From NCBI GenBank assembly GCA_963774445.1, contig CAVZFC010000032.1, positions 558,001 to 622,000 on the forward strand: DNA of 64,000 nucleotides, read 5' to 3'. This DNA is from CAVUQH01 sp963774445. Lineage in GTDB: Bacteria; Myxococcota_A; Polyangia; Haliangiales; Haliangiaceae. Positions 53,253 through 62,588 of the stretch are shown piece by piece. Positions within the stretch are counted from its first letter, which is position 1, and each line of letters begins with the position of its first letter. Below the pieces are notes generated by a model that worked only from the letters and a program-made list of their open reading frames with translations, was not told the origin of the DNA and made no database searches. The position numbers were made by a program, and so were the translations under genes.

Positions 53253-54348
53253 AGAACTTCGGCTGAACCGGCTTGAATTTCCTCTGGCCGGGGCGCTTCC
53301 ACATCAGCTGCAGTGCGATCTGGTAGCGCGGCCCCTGGAAATACTCGACGACGATCGCGTGGGCGCCGGCGGCCAGCTGCGCCCTGCCCTCGACCGCCTT
53401 GGGCGGGTGCACGCCGTTGTTGTCGATCACAAGCTGGCCGTCGATGTACAGGCGCGAGCCGTCGTCGCTGTTGAGGCGGAAGGCGTAGCTGCCGGCGGCC
53501 GGCACCATCAGCTGCCCCTCGAAGCGGATGGCGAACCACTCGAGCAGCTTGTTTCCGCCCTTGCCCAGGCCGGGGAAGCCGGCGTCGAACTTGCGCGGCG
53601 CGACCTTCAGCGCCGGCACCACGATGGTGGCGTATGGCCGGCCCAGGGTGGAGAAGTCCGGCAGCAGGCGAGTGTTGGGCGCCAGCTGATAGACGCTGCC
53701 GAGCAGGCCGCTGCCGCCTTCGGTCGGGACCAACAGGCCGTTGTCGGTGCCAGTCACGGAGAACTGGCCGGTCCACAGCACGCGCCGGCGGAAGGTCACC
53801 TGCACCGCGCCGGTGGTCGCGCGCGGCGGCACCACGACCGTGATGGCGTCGGCCGCGATCGTCTTGGGCCGGGAAACCTTCCGCGCGCCGTTGAACTGGA
53901 CCTTGAGATCCTGCGGCCGCCGGGCGGCGTGGAAGTCGCCGTAGATCGTCACCACGGTCCGCGGCGGCCCGGCCGTCGGCTCGATTTCGAACGGCCGCTG
54001 GGCGCGGTGCGCGTGCACGTGATGGTTGGGTTGACCGGACGCGACCGGGTGGCTCGGAGGTGCCGGGGGTGCCGGCGGCGGCGGCGGTGCCGGCGGCTCG
54101 GCGCGGTGCGCGGCCACGTGCTCGTTGGGTCGCGCGGGGGCGGCCGGCTGTGGGGCTGGCGCCGGCTGCGCGGCGACGGGCTCTTCGGCGGGGGCCGACT
54201 CCGCGGCGGGCTGTGCGGGCTGCGCGGCGACCTGCTCTTGCCCGGCAGGCGGCGGGGGCGGTGCCGGCGGCGGCTCGGCGGGTTTGACGATACAGGCCGC
54301 GCTGGCCAGCGCGGCGCCCAGGGCGAGGACAGAAAGGCGTCCAGTCAT
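53242..54348 (-). CDS. PA14-domain lipoprotein with Pro-rich spacer and IPT/TIG-like domain
   Basis: 368 residues. The leader (VLALGAALASAACIVK) has the lipidated Cys at about residue 19. A long Pro/Ala/Gln spacer (about 24-110, with the repeated NEHVAAHRAEPP / NHHVHAHRAQ unit) lifts the rest off the membrane. An IPT-like strand set (PTAGPPRTVVTIYGDF) follows. The C-terminal 140 residues are a PA14 domain: FAIRFEGQLMVPAAGSYAF, RLNSDDGSRLYIDGQLVIDN and HAIVVEYFQG. PA14 modules bind carbohydrate or protein at surfaces. It is followed on the same strand by nothing; the upstream neighbour is a GNAT gene. Confidence 0.8.
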   Translation of the reverse strand: MTGRLSVLALGAALASAACIVKPAEPPPAPPPPPAGQEQVAAQPAQPAAESAPAEEPVAAQPAPAPQPAAPARPNEHVAAHRAEPPAPPPPPAPPAPPSHPVASGQPNHHVHAHRAQRPFEIEPTAGPPRTVVTIYGDFHAARRPQDLKVQFNGARKVSRPKTIAADAITVVVPPRATTGAVQVTFRRRVLWTGQFSVTGTDNGLLVPTEGGSGLLGSVYQLAPNTRLLPDFSTLGRPYATIVVPALKVAPRKFDAGFPGLGKGGNKLLEWFAIRFEGQLMVPAAGSYAFRLNSDDGSRLYIDGQLVIDNNGVHPPKAVEGRAQLAAGAHAIVVEYFQGPRYQIALQLMWKRPGQRKFKPVQPKFFKR

Positions 54349-54381
54349 GGCGCGGATCCTACGGACCGATCGCCGGGAGAA

Positions 54382-55017
54382 TCAACCGACCGGGCGGATG
54401 CCTGCGGATTCGCGGGGCTTCTGGACCACTCCCGCGCGCTCGGCGGCGACCCGCGCCGCCCACTCCGGAGCCAGCATGGCGTACAGCACGTGGTCAACGA
54501 AGCGGTCGTACAGCCACTCGGTCTGCCGCGCGACCCCCTCGCGCTGAAACCCCAGCCGCTCCGGGATCGCCCGGCTGCGCAGGTTGTCCGGCGCCGCGCG
54601 AATCTCGATCCGGTGCAGGCCGCGGGTGCCGAACCCGTACTCGCACAGCCGCCGAACCGACGCGCACACGTAGCCCCGTCCCTCGTAGGCGGCGTCGATC
54701 CAGTAGCCGATCATCCCCCGCCGGTGCAGGCTGTCGATGTTCTCCAGGCTGGCCACGCCGGCGACGCGCCCATCCACCTCGATCGCCATGCGGGCGGCGG
54801 ATCCGGCCCGCTGCGCCTGCTCACTATCCTCGATGAAGACGGCCATCGCCCGCGGCTGGCGGACGAAATCGAGCCACGGCAGCCACTCGCGCAGGCGCCC
54901 GCGGCCCCCGTTGACCAGGGCGAACAGCACGTCCGCGTCGGCGCGGCGCAGAGGCCTGAGGCTCGCGCCGGGACCGAGCGCAAAGCTGGGCAAGATCGGT
55001 CGCGGTTTCAGCCCCAC
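54382..55017 (-). CDS. RimJ/RimL-type GNAT acetyltransferase
   Basis: 211 residues. The GNAT core is clear: LRPLRRADADVLFALVNGGR (N-terminal RimJ/L signature), IGYWIDAAYEGRGYVCASVR (acetyl-CoA loop with R-G-x-G-Y/V), and RIEIRAAPDNLRSRAIPERL, GFQREGVAR. Such enzymes acetylate the N-terminus of ribosomal proteins or small amines. No specific substrate is inferred. It lies between the PA14 lipoprotein gene and a divergent large lipoprotein gene. Confidence 0.85.
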   Translation of the reverse strand: MGLKPRPILPSFALGPGASLRPLRRADADVLFALVNGGRGRLREWLPWLDFVRQPRAMAVFIEDSEQAQRAGSAARMAIEVDGRVAGVASLENIDSLHRRGMIGYWIDAAYEGRGYVCASVRRLCEYGFGTRGLHRIEIRAAPDNLRSRAIPERLGFQREGVARQTEWLYDRFVDHVLYAMLAPEWAARVAAERAGVVQKPRESAGIRPVG

Positions 55018-55081
55018 GGGCGCATCCTACACCGGCGCAGATTTGCGCGCAGCGCGGGCGCGCTTTGGTTATCATCGCCGG

Positions 55082-57476
55082 ATGTCCGTTTCTAGATGGC
55101 TCCTCCTGAGCACTCTGCTGGCCAGCTGCGGTGGCGGCGGCAGCGGCACCGACGCGAGCTCCGGCGACGGTGGCCTCGGCGCCGACGCCATGCCGAAAAC
55201 ACCGCCGGTCTTGATCGCTCGCACCCCCGAGCCGAACGCCGACTTCTGGCAGCGCGCGCCGATCACGCTGACGTTCAACCAGCCGCTCGATCCGGCGACG
55301 GTCAACGCCACCGACGTGACGCTCGAGGCCAACGGCGTCGAGGTCCCGCTGTCGGTATCCCTGTCGGCCGACCACACCACCATCACGGCCACGTTCGACC
55401 CGCTGCAGGCGCCGGTCTCGGCGCTCCTCAGCGTCACCAGCAAGATCAAGGGCGAGAACGGCCTGCGCTTCAGCGAGCTCGACTGGGGCTTCCGCATCCC
55501 GCTGTGGCGGACCGAGCTGCTTGGCCCCAGCAGCCATCAACCGGCCGTGGCCACCACCGGAGACGGCGACTTCCTGGTCGCCCGCATCGAAGCCGGCGCG
55601 CTCTTCGTCGAGCGAGCGACGCAGAGCGATGAAACCTTTTCCCCGCTCGGCGCCCCGTCGGTGCTGGTGACCGCGCCCGAGCACCCGGCCCTGGCGATGA
55701 CCGGCGGCCAGCCGATCGTCGCGGTCGAGGACGGCCCCGACGTGCGCGTGCTCGGCTACGACGCCGGCAGCTGGTCGCAGCTGGCCGAGGTCACGGGCGC
55801 CGGAGCTCCCCGCCTGGCCGTCTCCGCCGCCGGGACGCTCTACGCCTCGTGGGTGACCGGCGGATTGATCGTCGTGTCGTCGTGGGACGGCAGCGCCTTC
55901 TCGGCGATGGGCTCGCCGATCCCCGCCAGCGGCCTGTCCGACGACGCCCTCGCGGCCGAAGGCGACCACCCCCTGGTCGCCTTCGAGAACGCCGCCGGCG
56001 ACGTCAACGTCTGGGCCTACGACGGCGGCGATTTCGTCGCCCGCGCCACCCTGGGCCGCGCCGACGGCGGCCCATCGCAGCTGACCGCTGCCAGCGGTCC
56101 GGACCGCGCATACCTGGCCTGGATCGACGCCGACAGTCGCTCGAGCTACACCCGCGTCACCAGCTGGGACCCCGACGGCTCGCGCATCGAGGCGCCCAAT
56201 TCGCTCGAGATCGATCCGGCCGGCGACGCCGCCGCGCCCGCGCTGGCGGTGGCCGCCGATGGCAGCGTCCACACCGCCTGGATCGAAGGCGGGGCGACAC
56301 CGGAGGTCTACGTCGCCCGCTTCACCAGCACGCTCGACAGCGGCCGCCTGCAGGTGATGGGCGGCGCGGTGCTGGCGGCCCCGGCCGGTACCGGCGCGCT
56401 GGCCGTCGCTGCCGACGGCGACGACGCCGTCGCCTGGATCACCGACGACGGCATCGCCGTCGCGCGGTGGAACGCCAGCCCCGAGGCGCCCCACGGCCTG
56501 GAGGCGCGCAACCCGGTCACCACCTGCGCCATCCCGGCCGACGGCGCCGGCTTCCCGCAGACCCTCGCCGACACCGGCTGCTACAGCGACGTGGCGACGC
56601 AGGCGACGGCCCCCGAGGTGATCCCGTACGACGTCCGCTCGCCGCTCTGGTCCGACGGCGCGATCAAGCGCCGCTTCATGATCATCCCCGACGGCCAAAC
56701 CATCGGCTACACCGCCACCGGCGCGTGGACGCTGCCAGTGGGCACGATCCTGATGAAGGAGTTCTGGATCGAGGCCGTCACCGGCGACCCGACGACACTG
56801 ATCCCGATGGAGACCCGTTTCCTGGTCAAGCGCTGCCAGCCGGGCAACTGCACCGACGAGTGGCAGGGCTACAGCTACCAGTGGAACACCTCTGGCACCG
56901 ACGGCACCCTGCTGGCCGGCGACAGCACCACCACCTTCGACTGGACGGTGATGGACGGCGGCAGCCCCGCGACGCATACCCACATCTATCCCGGGCGCAG
57001 CGACTGCCTCCGCTGCCACAACGCCGTCGACGGACGCACCCTGGGACTGCAGACGGTCCAGCTGGCCCGGCCGATGCGCTACGGCGAGGTGGTCGACGAC
57101 GAGCTGCGCGCGCTCGATGCCATCGGCATCTTCGGCGGCACGCTGCCGGCGACGCCGACCGCTGGCCTGCCGCGGCCGGCCGATCCGGTGCCCGGCTACG
57201 AGCGCCGCTCGCGCGCCTACTTTCACGCGAACTGCAGCCACTGCCATCGGCCCGGGGGCGAGAAGCCGACGGTTCGACTTCCGCTTCGAGACCGCGCTGG
57301 TCGACACCGGCATCTGCGCGGTGATCACTCCGGGTGACTCGGCCAATTCGAAGCTCTACCTCAAAGACTCCAGCCGTAGCGGCGGACAGATGCCGCCGAT
57401 CGCCACGCTGCTGCCGGATCCGGTGCAGCTGCCGGTCACCGCCGCCTGGATCGACAGCCTGACCAGCTGCCCGTGA
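55082..57476 (+). CDS. Large lipoprotein: Ig-like domain, beta-propeller and cytochrome-like CxxCH domain; one +1 insertion
   Basis: About 797 residues after correction. The leader (LLLSTLLASCGGGGS) is a lipoprotein signal. A SbsA/Big-type Ig-like domain (ITLTFNQPLDPATVNATDVT) is followed by a WD-like propeller (DAVAWITDDGIAVARWN and others) to about residue 480. A domain with DCLRCHNAVDG (about 642) and NCSHCHRPGGE (about 719) then resembles haem-c-binding proteins of the SO_0930/PKD type: two CxxCH sites. The frame is lost at 57273/57274 (GGTTCGAC for GGTCGAC); the continuation reads VDFRFETALVDTGICAVITP. It could pass electrons at the cell surface. Confidence 0.75.
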
Positions 57477-57492
57477 ACACCACGTCCCTGGT

Positions 57493-58302
57493 TCATGAAG
57501 ATCGACGACGAGACGCCGGCCCCGACGCCTGCGGAATGACCAGCTGCCAGGCGGCGTTGAAGAAGCGCCGCCTGACCAGGCCGGCCAGGATCATCGCCGA
57601 CACCGTGGTCGCCGAGGTCAGCATGAACATCACCACGATCTGGTAGCGGGCCGCCGCCTCGGGGTCGGCGCCGGCGACCATCTGCCCGGTCATCATCCCC
57701 GGCAGCGACACCAGACCGACGGTAAGCATGGCGTTGACCGTGGGCAACAGCGCGGCGCGCAGGGCCGCCCGCACCGCCCCAGCGCCGGCCTGGCGCGGCG
57801 TCGCGCCCAGGGCCAGGAGCTCTTCGATCAGCTCGCGGCGCGCGCGCATCTCTGCGTGCAGGCGGTCGGCGGCCAGCGCGGCGGCGTTCATCGCGTTGCC
57901 GACGATCATCCCGGCCAGCGGCAGGAAGTAGCGCGGCGCCCACCACGGATCGGCGCGCACCACCAGCGCGGTCACCGCCAGCGTGGTCAGCCCCGAGCCG
58001 ATCGCCAGCGACAGCGCGCTGATGCCGAGCAGCCCGGGCACCTTCACCCGCCGGGACGCGGTCACCGACGCCGCCCCCAGCATCACGGCAAAGGCCACGC
58101 CGACCCAGATCACGGCGTCGGCGTCGAAGATCCAGCGCAGGACGAAGCCGACCGCCAGGAGCTGCGCCACCGTGCGCACGGCGCCCCAGGCGAAGTCGAG
58201 CTCGTTGCCCACGCGCCAGGCGCGGAGCAGCGCGGCGCTGACCACCACCAGGCCACCGGCGGTGAGCAGCGCCAGCCAGCCGAGCGGCACCGGCCCGGTC
58301 AC
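57493..58302 (-). CDS. fetB: ABC transporter permease, FetB-like (UPF0014)
   Basis: 269 residues from the GTG at 58302, overlapping the ATPase stop (GTGA). About seven membrane helices are seen (LLTAGGLVVVSAALLRAW; TVAQLLAVGFVLRWIF; VGVAFAVMLGAASVTA; LALSVAIGSGLTTLAV-like strand; LPLAGMIVGNAMNAAAL; VGLVSLPGMMTGQMVAG; IVVMFMLTSATTVSAMILAG). LGATPRQA and the SLPGMMTGQ loop are typical of UPF0014/FetB. In E. coli FetAB exports iron and protects against peroxide. The C-terminal Arg/Ser tail is short. The substrate here is inferred from family only. Confidence 0.82.
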   Translation of the reverse strand: MTGPVPLGWLALLTAGGLVVVSAALLRAWRVGNELDFAWGAVRTVAQLLAVGFVLRWIFDADAVIWVGVAFAVMLGAASVTASRRVKVPGLLGISALSLAIGSGLTTLAVTALVVRADPWWAPRYFLPLAGMIVGNAMNAAALAADRLHAEMRARRELIEELLALGATPRQAGAGAVRAALRAALLPTVNAMLTVGLVSLPGMMTGQMVAGADPEAAARYQIVVMFMLTSATTVSAMILAGLVRRRFFNAAWQLVIPQASGPASRRRSS

Positions 58303-59039
58303 GCCACCTCCTCGCGCCGGCCGGTGAGCAGCTCGATCACGTCCGGGCGCGACAGCAGCTCGGCGGTGTCGCCGGCGCAATCGACCCGGCCGCCGTCGAG
58401 CACCAGCATCTGCCCACCCAGACGCCGCGCGTCCTCGATGCGGTGGGTGACCACCAGAAGGGTGATGCCGCGCTCGCGCGTCCACGCCAGCAGCCGGTCG
58501 ATGACGGCCGCGCCGCGGGCGCCGTCGAGCGCGCTGGTCGGCTCGTCCAGGAGCAGCATCGCCGGCTCGAGGAGCAGCGCCCGGGCCAGCGCGACGCGCA
58601 GTCGCTCGCCGCCGGACAGCGCGCTGACCTCGCGCTGGAGCGCCGCCGGCTCGAGGTCGGCCACGCGCAGCGCCTCGTCCCGCCGCTCGGCCAGCTCGCC
58701 GGCCGTGATCACGCCGAGGTCGACCGGCGTCGCCAGGGCGTCGCCGGCCAGGCCGTCACCCAGCGCCGGCCGCTGCGGAACCCAGCCGACGCGGCGGCGA
58801 AGCTCGCCCACCGGCCAGTCGCCGATGGCACGCCCCAGCACCTCGAGCTCGCCGTCCGACGCCTCGTCGAGCCGCGCCACCAGGCGCAAGAGCCGCGACT
58901 TGCCCGAGCCGGACGGCCCGACGATCACACCGACCGGCTGATCGAGCGACCAGTTGACGCCGTGAAGGATCGGCTGGCCATCGGCGGCACGCAGGCCGAC
59001 GCCGCGGAGCTCGAGGGCGCGATCGCTGGGAGAGTTCAC
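58299..59039 (-). CDS. fetA: ABC transporter ATP-binding protein, FetA-like
   Basis: 246 residues from the GTG at 59039. Walker A is VGPSGSGKSRLLRLVA, the signature is SALSGGERLRVALARAL, Walker B is AMLLLDEPTSALDG and the switch His is in LLVVTHRIED. The length fits FetA/YbbL. It overlaps the FetB gene by 4 bp and the two will be made together as one exporter. The tail after the switch region is longer than the minimal family. Upstream are two unknown paralogous genes. Confidence 0.88.
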   Translation of the reverse strand: MNSPSDRALELRGVGLRAADGQPILHGVNWSLDQPVGVIVGPSGSGKSRLLRLVARLDEASDGELEVLGRAIGDWPVGELRRRVGWVPQRPALGDGLAGDALATPVDLGVITAGELAERRDEALRVADLEPAALQREVSALSGGERLRVALARALLLEPAMLLLDEPTSALDGARGAAVIDRLLAWTRERGITLLVVTHRIEDARRLGGQMLVLDGGRVDCAGDTAELLSRPDVIELLTGRREEVA

Positions 59040-59075
59040 CAGGGGCCGCCAGCATACCCGCCCCGCGGCCGCGCG

Positions 59076-59831
59076 TCAGCGCTCGGGCTTGGACTCGGGA
59101 TCGCGAGTCTTGGTCTCTTCGTCGTGGCGCCAGTCGTTGAGGCGGGTGTCGTCGGCGACCACGTCGGCCTCCTCGACCACCTCGACGATGTCGTCGACGC
59201 CCCAATCCTCGCCGATGTCGGTGTTGACCTCGAACTCGGAGCGCGGCACCAGCGGCATGTTGGGCGGGCGCCCGCCACGCGAGGCGGTGGCCGCCCGCGA
59301 CTTGCTCGACTTGGACGACCCGGTGGCGGCGCTGCCGGACGACTTGGACAACGACTTGGCCGACGACTTGGACGATGCAGAGGCGCCGCCGCGCTTGGAC
59401 GCGTCACCGTTCTCGGGCCCCTTGGCCTTGGCGTTGGGCTTGGGCCCGGTGATGCTCTTGGGCACCTCGACCGGCGCGGTCTGCGCCCGCTTGCCGGCGC
59501 CCGACTTGGCCGACGACGACGACGACTTGGCCGACGACGACGCGCTTTCGCCACCGAGCTCGCGTCCGGCGCAGTCGGCGACACACGCCCAAAGCACCCG
59601 CATCGGAATGTGCTCGGCCAGGTCGACGGTGCCCAGCGTGTCGACCACCAGCTTGCTGTCCATCCCCTTGGCGCCCAGCGCCGCGGTGATCAGCTTGGCC
59701 TTGAGTGGCGCCGGCAGCTCCGACGCCAGGACCCCCGCGTTCGCGTGGCGAACGATGTCGTCGGTGGTCACCGTGCCGGCCTCGAGACCACTGGCCAGGA
59801 GTTTCTCGAGGAACCTGCGCTTGGCGTCCAC
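59076..59831 (-). CDS. Protein with N-terminal VLWAC-type domain and long Ser/Lys/Ala tail, unknown function
   Basis: 251 residues. The first 85 (DDIVRHANAGVLASELPAPL, LKAKLITAALGAKGMDSKLV, IPMRVLWACVADC) are paralogous to the next gene, with the same order of helices and the shared VLWAC motif. After this a 130-residue low-complexity region of Ser, Ala and Lys (SSSAKSSSSSAKSG, KSSGSAATGSSKSSKS) and an acidic end (DDIVEVVEEADVVADD) follow. The tail is likely unstructured, perhaps nucleic-acid-binding. No family recognised. Confidence 0.6.
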   Translation of the reverse strand: MDAKRRFLEKLLASGLEAGTVTTDDIVRHANAGVLASELPAPLKAKLITAALGAKGMDSKLVVDTLGTVDLAEHIPMRVLWACVADCAGRELGGESASSSAKSSSSSAKSGAGKRAQTAPVEVPKSITGPKPNAKAKGPENGDASKRGGASASSKSSAKSLSKSSGSAATGSSKSSKSRAATASRGGRPPNMPLVPRSEFEVNTDIGEDWGVDDIVEVVEEADVVADDTRLNDWRHDEETKTRDPESKPER

Positions 59832-59843
59832 TGTCCCCTCCCC

Positions 59844-60134
59844 TTACTCCGTCATCCCGCCACGCTCGGCCGCGCTGCGAATGCACGCCCAGAGCACGTC
59901 ATGCGGCAGATGCCGCGCCATCACCTCGGGGGTCACAGTTTCGAGCACGCCTTCCGGGGTCATGGCCCCCTTGGTCAGCGAGCTCTGCAAGACCTGGCTC
60001 ATCAGGTCGGCCGGCAAGTGCTGTGCAAGCACCGCCGGCGTAGCGTGAGCCAGGACGTCCGAGGGCGCGAAGATCTTCTCCTCGAGCCCAGCCTCCATCA
60101 TGCGAGCGAACCAGCGTTCCCGAGGCGAGGACAT
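59844..60134 (-). CDS. Small protein with the same VLWAC-type domain, unknown function
   Basis: 96 residues. Two repeated blocks are seen within it: DVLAHATPAVLAQHLPADL and EGVLETVTPEVMARHLPHDV, the second leading into LWACIRSAAE. The pattern (hydrophobic, T/N-P, hydrophobic, LP) matches the N-terminal part of the gene at 59076-59831, so the pair arose by duplication. The gap is 12 bp, an operon. The helical repeat recalls small adaptor domains of myxobacteria, but I know no function. Confidence 0.6.
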   Translation of the reverse strand: MSSPRERWFARMMEAGLEEKIFAPSDVLAHATPAVLAQHLPADLMSQVLQSSLTKGAMTPEGVLETVTPEVMARHLPHDVLWACIRSAAERGGMTE

Positions 60135-60209
60135 GCTCTCGGACCTCCTCCCAAAAAGGGGGTCCAGCGTATCACTCGCGCCGCGCAGCTGTCGAGGTAG
60201 GCCCGCGGC

Positions 60210-61376
60210 CTACTCGGTGTCTTCACCCGGCTGCGGGCTCTCGCGGAAGCTGCGCAGCGGAACCTTCGGGTCCAGGAGCTCGTCGATGTAGTCGTCCAGG
60301 CCTATCCCCGCCTCCTGGATCTCGGAGCCGCTGTAGGTGATGAGCGTGGTGCAGTGGCTGTCGTTGAGCGCCCGCCAGTACGGCAGGTAGTAGCCGAGGT
60401 TGTCCCGGGTATCGAACATACTGGTGAGCAAATCGGTGTCGGCGGCCCACATCCGCATGATCTCGGACTTGGGCGGATAGTCGTAGAACCGCTCGTACGA
60501 ATAGAGGGAGAAGTTGTAGTCGCGCTGGAAGTAGGTCACCGCCAGGCGATCGTCGGGGAACGCGTCGGCGATTGCCGTGTTGATCGAGCCGAAGTTGGAC
60601 GGGTCGAAGCCGGCGGGGATTTCGTCGAGAATCGACTCGACGTCCCACGCCGAGTAGACCTTGTCGTGGAGTGGCTTGGAGTAGCCGGCGGTATCGCTGG
60701 TGGGGTAGATCGGGCCCGAATCGGCCAGAAGGAACCCCTGGTGGACCCCCGGCATGCCGTGTCGGATGAAGTAGTAGTTGACCGTCGCACCGGCGCCGCC
60801 GGCGCTGCAGCCGGTGACCAGGAGGCGCGGCACGTCCTGGAACTTCTCGGCCATCCAGTCGATGACCGCCATCATGTTGGCGTGGCCGGCGTGGTGGAAG
60901 GTGATGTCTGGCAGGGCGCCGTCCGGGTCGCTGTAGGTGACCACGTTGTTGCCGGTGTGCACGTCGCCGGTGCAGTACGGCACGTAGACCATGTTCCAGT
61001 CGGTGGTGTTGGGGTTGGCCTCGATCTGCCGGTTGAGGAACGGGCTGATGAACGGCGCCAGATCGACGTGATCGTCGGGCAGGCCGTTGACGTTGGCCGC
61101 CCCGCGGATGCCGTTCTTGCCCGTGCAGCTCTCGTAATCCCAGCAGGCGCCGCCCGGCTCGAGCACCACCACCAGGTCGTTGGAGTTGTCCGAGTAGTTG
61201 ACCCAGAACTTGTACTGGCTGCCGTTGCCGCAGACCGTGCCGGGCAGCTCGATCTTCTGCCACTCGCGGTACGCCGGCCGCGGCGGCACCACGACCTTTT
61301 CGCCGTTGCTCTCACATGCCGAGCCGAAGGCGAGCCCCACCCCCAGCGCGACGCCAATCCACCATCGAAACGTCAT
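60210..61376 (-). CDS. Pectinacetylesterase/Notum-like hydrolase, secreted lipoprotein
   Basis: 388 residues. The leader (WIGVALGVGLAFGSACES) carries the lipidated Cys at about residue 21. The alpha/beta hydrolase of the PAE/Notum family follows: VVVLEPGGACWDYESC, a TGKNGIRGAANVNGLPDDH region, VPYCTGDVHTGNN, the nucleophile in VTGCSAGGAGATVNYY, and a late His in NDSHCTTLITYSGSEIQ. The enzyme would remove acyl (acetyl or lipid) groups from carbohydrates or proteins outside the cell. Length and motifs are normal for the family. The substrate is unknown. Confidence 0.87.
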   Translation of the reverse strand: MTFRWWIGVALGVGLAFGSACESNGEKVVVPPRPAYREWQKIELPGTVCGNGSQYKFWVNYSDNSNDLVVVLEPGGACWDYESCTGKNGIRGAANVNGLPDDHVDLAPFISPFLNRQIEANPNTTDWNMVYVPYCTGDVHTGNNVVTYSDPDGALPDITFHHAGHANMMAVIDWMAEKFQDVPRLLVTGCSAGGAGATVNYYFIRHGMPGVHQGFLLADSGPIYPTSDTAGYSKPLHDKVYSAWDVESILDEIPAGFDPSNFGSINTAIADAFPDDRLAVTYFQRDYNFSLYSYERFYDYPPKSEIMRMWAADTDLLTSMFDTRDNLGYYLPYWRALNDSHCTTLITYSGSEIQEAGIGLDDYIDELLDPKVPLRSFRESPQPGEDTE

Positions 61377-61422
61377 TGCGCTGCGAACCGTAGCACCAGC
61401 CGGCGAGAAGGTGAAAAGGAAT

Positions 61423-62211
61423 TCAGGTCTCGTGCCCGGCGACCTGTAGATACGCGTACTGCCAGCGGAAGCCCATCCGCTCGTACAGCCGATGGCTGGC
61501 CGGCGTCAACTCCAGGAAGGCCGCCTCGGCGCCCGCGCGGCGCCCGCGCTCGATAGCGGCCCAGGTCATGGCGGTGCCCAGGCCGCGCCCGCGCATGCCC
61601 GGCGTGACATTGACGTTATAGACCCCGACCACCGGGCCGCGCAGCAGCGCCAGCGAGGTCGCCACCGGCACGCCGCCGACGCGGCCGACCAAGAGGAGGA
61701 AGCCGGGCGCGCCGAAAGCGAGGCCGGCGATGGCGCGCATCAGCGGCCGGTCCAGCCCCTGCTCGCTGCCGCCGAGCCCGGCGTACTCCTCGAGCTCGGC
61801 GGCGCCGGTCACCTCGTCCACCTCCAACCCGCGCGGCCACGGCTCGGCCGGCGCCAGTGGCGCCATCAGCATGGCCGGCAGCCGATGCTGGACCGTGTGG
61901 CCGCGGGCGCCGAGCAGGGCGACGACGCCAGCGTCCCGGTCCTCGCGCAACAGGTAGCAAAACCCGGGTCCGCGGCCGGCGAACCAGGCCTCGGCGCCGT
62001 CAACGGCGGCGACCGGATCGACCACCTCGACCGTGGGCACGGCGACGTTGAGGAATTCGCGATCGGCATCGGCGTCGATCAGCAGCCAGGGCTCGATCTC
62101 GGCCACGTCGGCCCGGCGGCCGATGCGCGAGCCCTGGCGCAGCGCGGCCAGCGCGTTGGCGTGCATCGCCGCCCGCAGATCCGCCGAGCGAGTCGTCGGG
62201 GCGGTGGTCAT
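61423..62211 (-). CDS. GNAT-family acetyltransferase
   Basis: 262 residues. The C-terminal 130 residues hold the GNAT fold: FLLLVGRVGGVPVATSLALL, VVGVYNVNVTPGMRGRGLGT (acetyl-CoA loop R-G-R-G-L-G), AMTWAAIERGRRAGAEAAFL and LTPASHRLYERMGFRWQYAY. The N-terminal half is a second, weaker domain (WLLIDADADREFLNVAVPTV). Its start overlaps the CBS gene's stop by 4 bp (ATGA), so both are one operon. The substrate is not known. Confidence 0.85.
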   Translation of the reverse strand: MTTAPTTRSADLRAAMHANALAALRQGSRIGRRADVAEIEPWLLIDADADREFLNVAVPTVEVVDPVAAVDGAEAWFAGRGPGFCYLLREDRDAGVVALLGARGHTVQHRLPAMLMAPLAPAEPWPRGLEVDEVTGAAELEEYAGLGGSEQGLDRPLMRAIAGLAFGAPGFLLLVGRVGGVPVATSLALLRGPVVGVYNVNVTPGMRGRGLGTAMTWAAIERGRRAGAEAAFLELTPASHRLYERMGFRWQYAYLQVAGHET

Positions 62212-62588
62212 TCGGCGTTGAGATCGCGCAGCGACACCAGCCCGACCAGACGGCCGCGATCCACCAGGGGCAGGTGGCGAATCATGTTCTCGCGCATGAA
62301 CCGGCGGCCAGTGTCGACCGACGCTTCCGACTCGAGAGTCAGCGGGTAGCGGCTCATGTGCTCGGCCACTGCATCGTCGAGCGGAGGATCGACTTCGGTG
62401 GTGAACATCCGCACGAGATCACGCTCGGTGAAGACGCCGACCAGATGTCCCTCGAGATCGATCACCAGAATGCAGCCGATCCGCGCAATCGCCATCCGCT
62501 GGGCCACCCGACAGACCGACATGTCGGGTGGCGCAGTGGTCACCGGCTGACTCATCACGTCCCGCAGCGTGCGCCCTGTCTCGCCCAC
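62208..62588 (-). CDS. CBS-pair domain protein
   Basis: 126 residues with two CBS units: LRDVMSQPVTTAPPDMSVCR ... RIGCILVIDLEGHLVGVFTE, and VAEHMSRYPLTLESEASVDT ... IRHLPLVDRGRLVGLVSLRD. CBS pairs bind adenosine nucleotides (AMP, ATP, c-di-AMP in some) and sense energy state. A free-standing pair with no attached enzyme is common. It is the first gene of the CBS-GNAT pair. The gap to the divergent sigma factor gene is 302 bp. Confidence 0.9.
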   Translation of the reverse strand: MGETGRTLRDVMSQPVTTAPPDMSVCRVAQRMAIARIGCILVIDLEGHLVGVFTERDLVRMFTTEVDPPLDDAVAEHMSRYPLTLESEASVDTGRRFMRENMIRHLPLVDRGRLVGLVSLRDLNAE

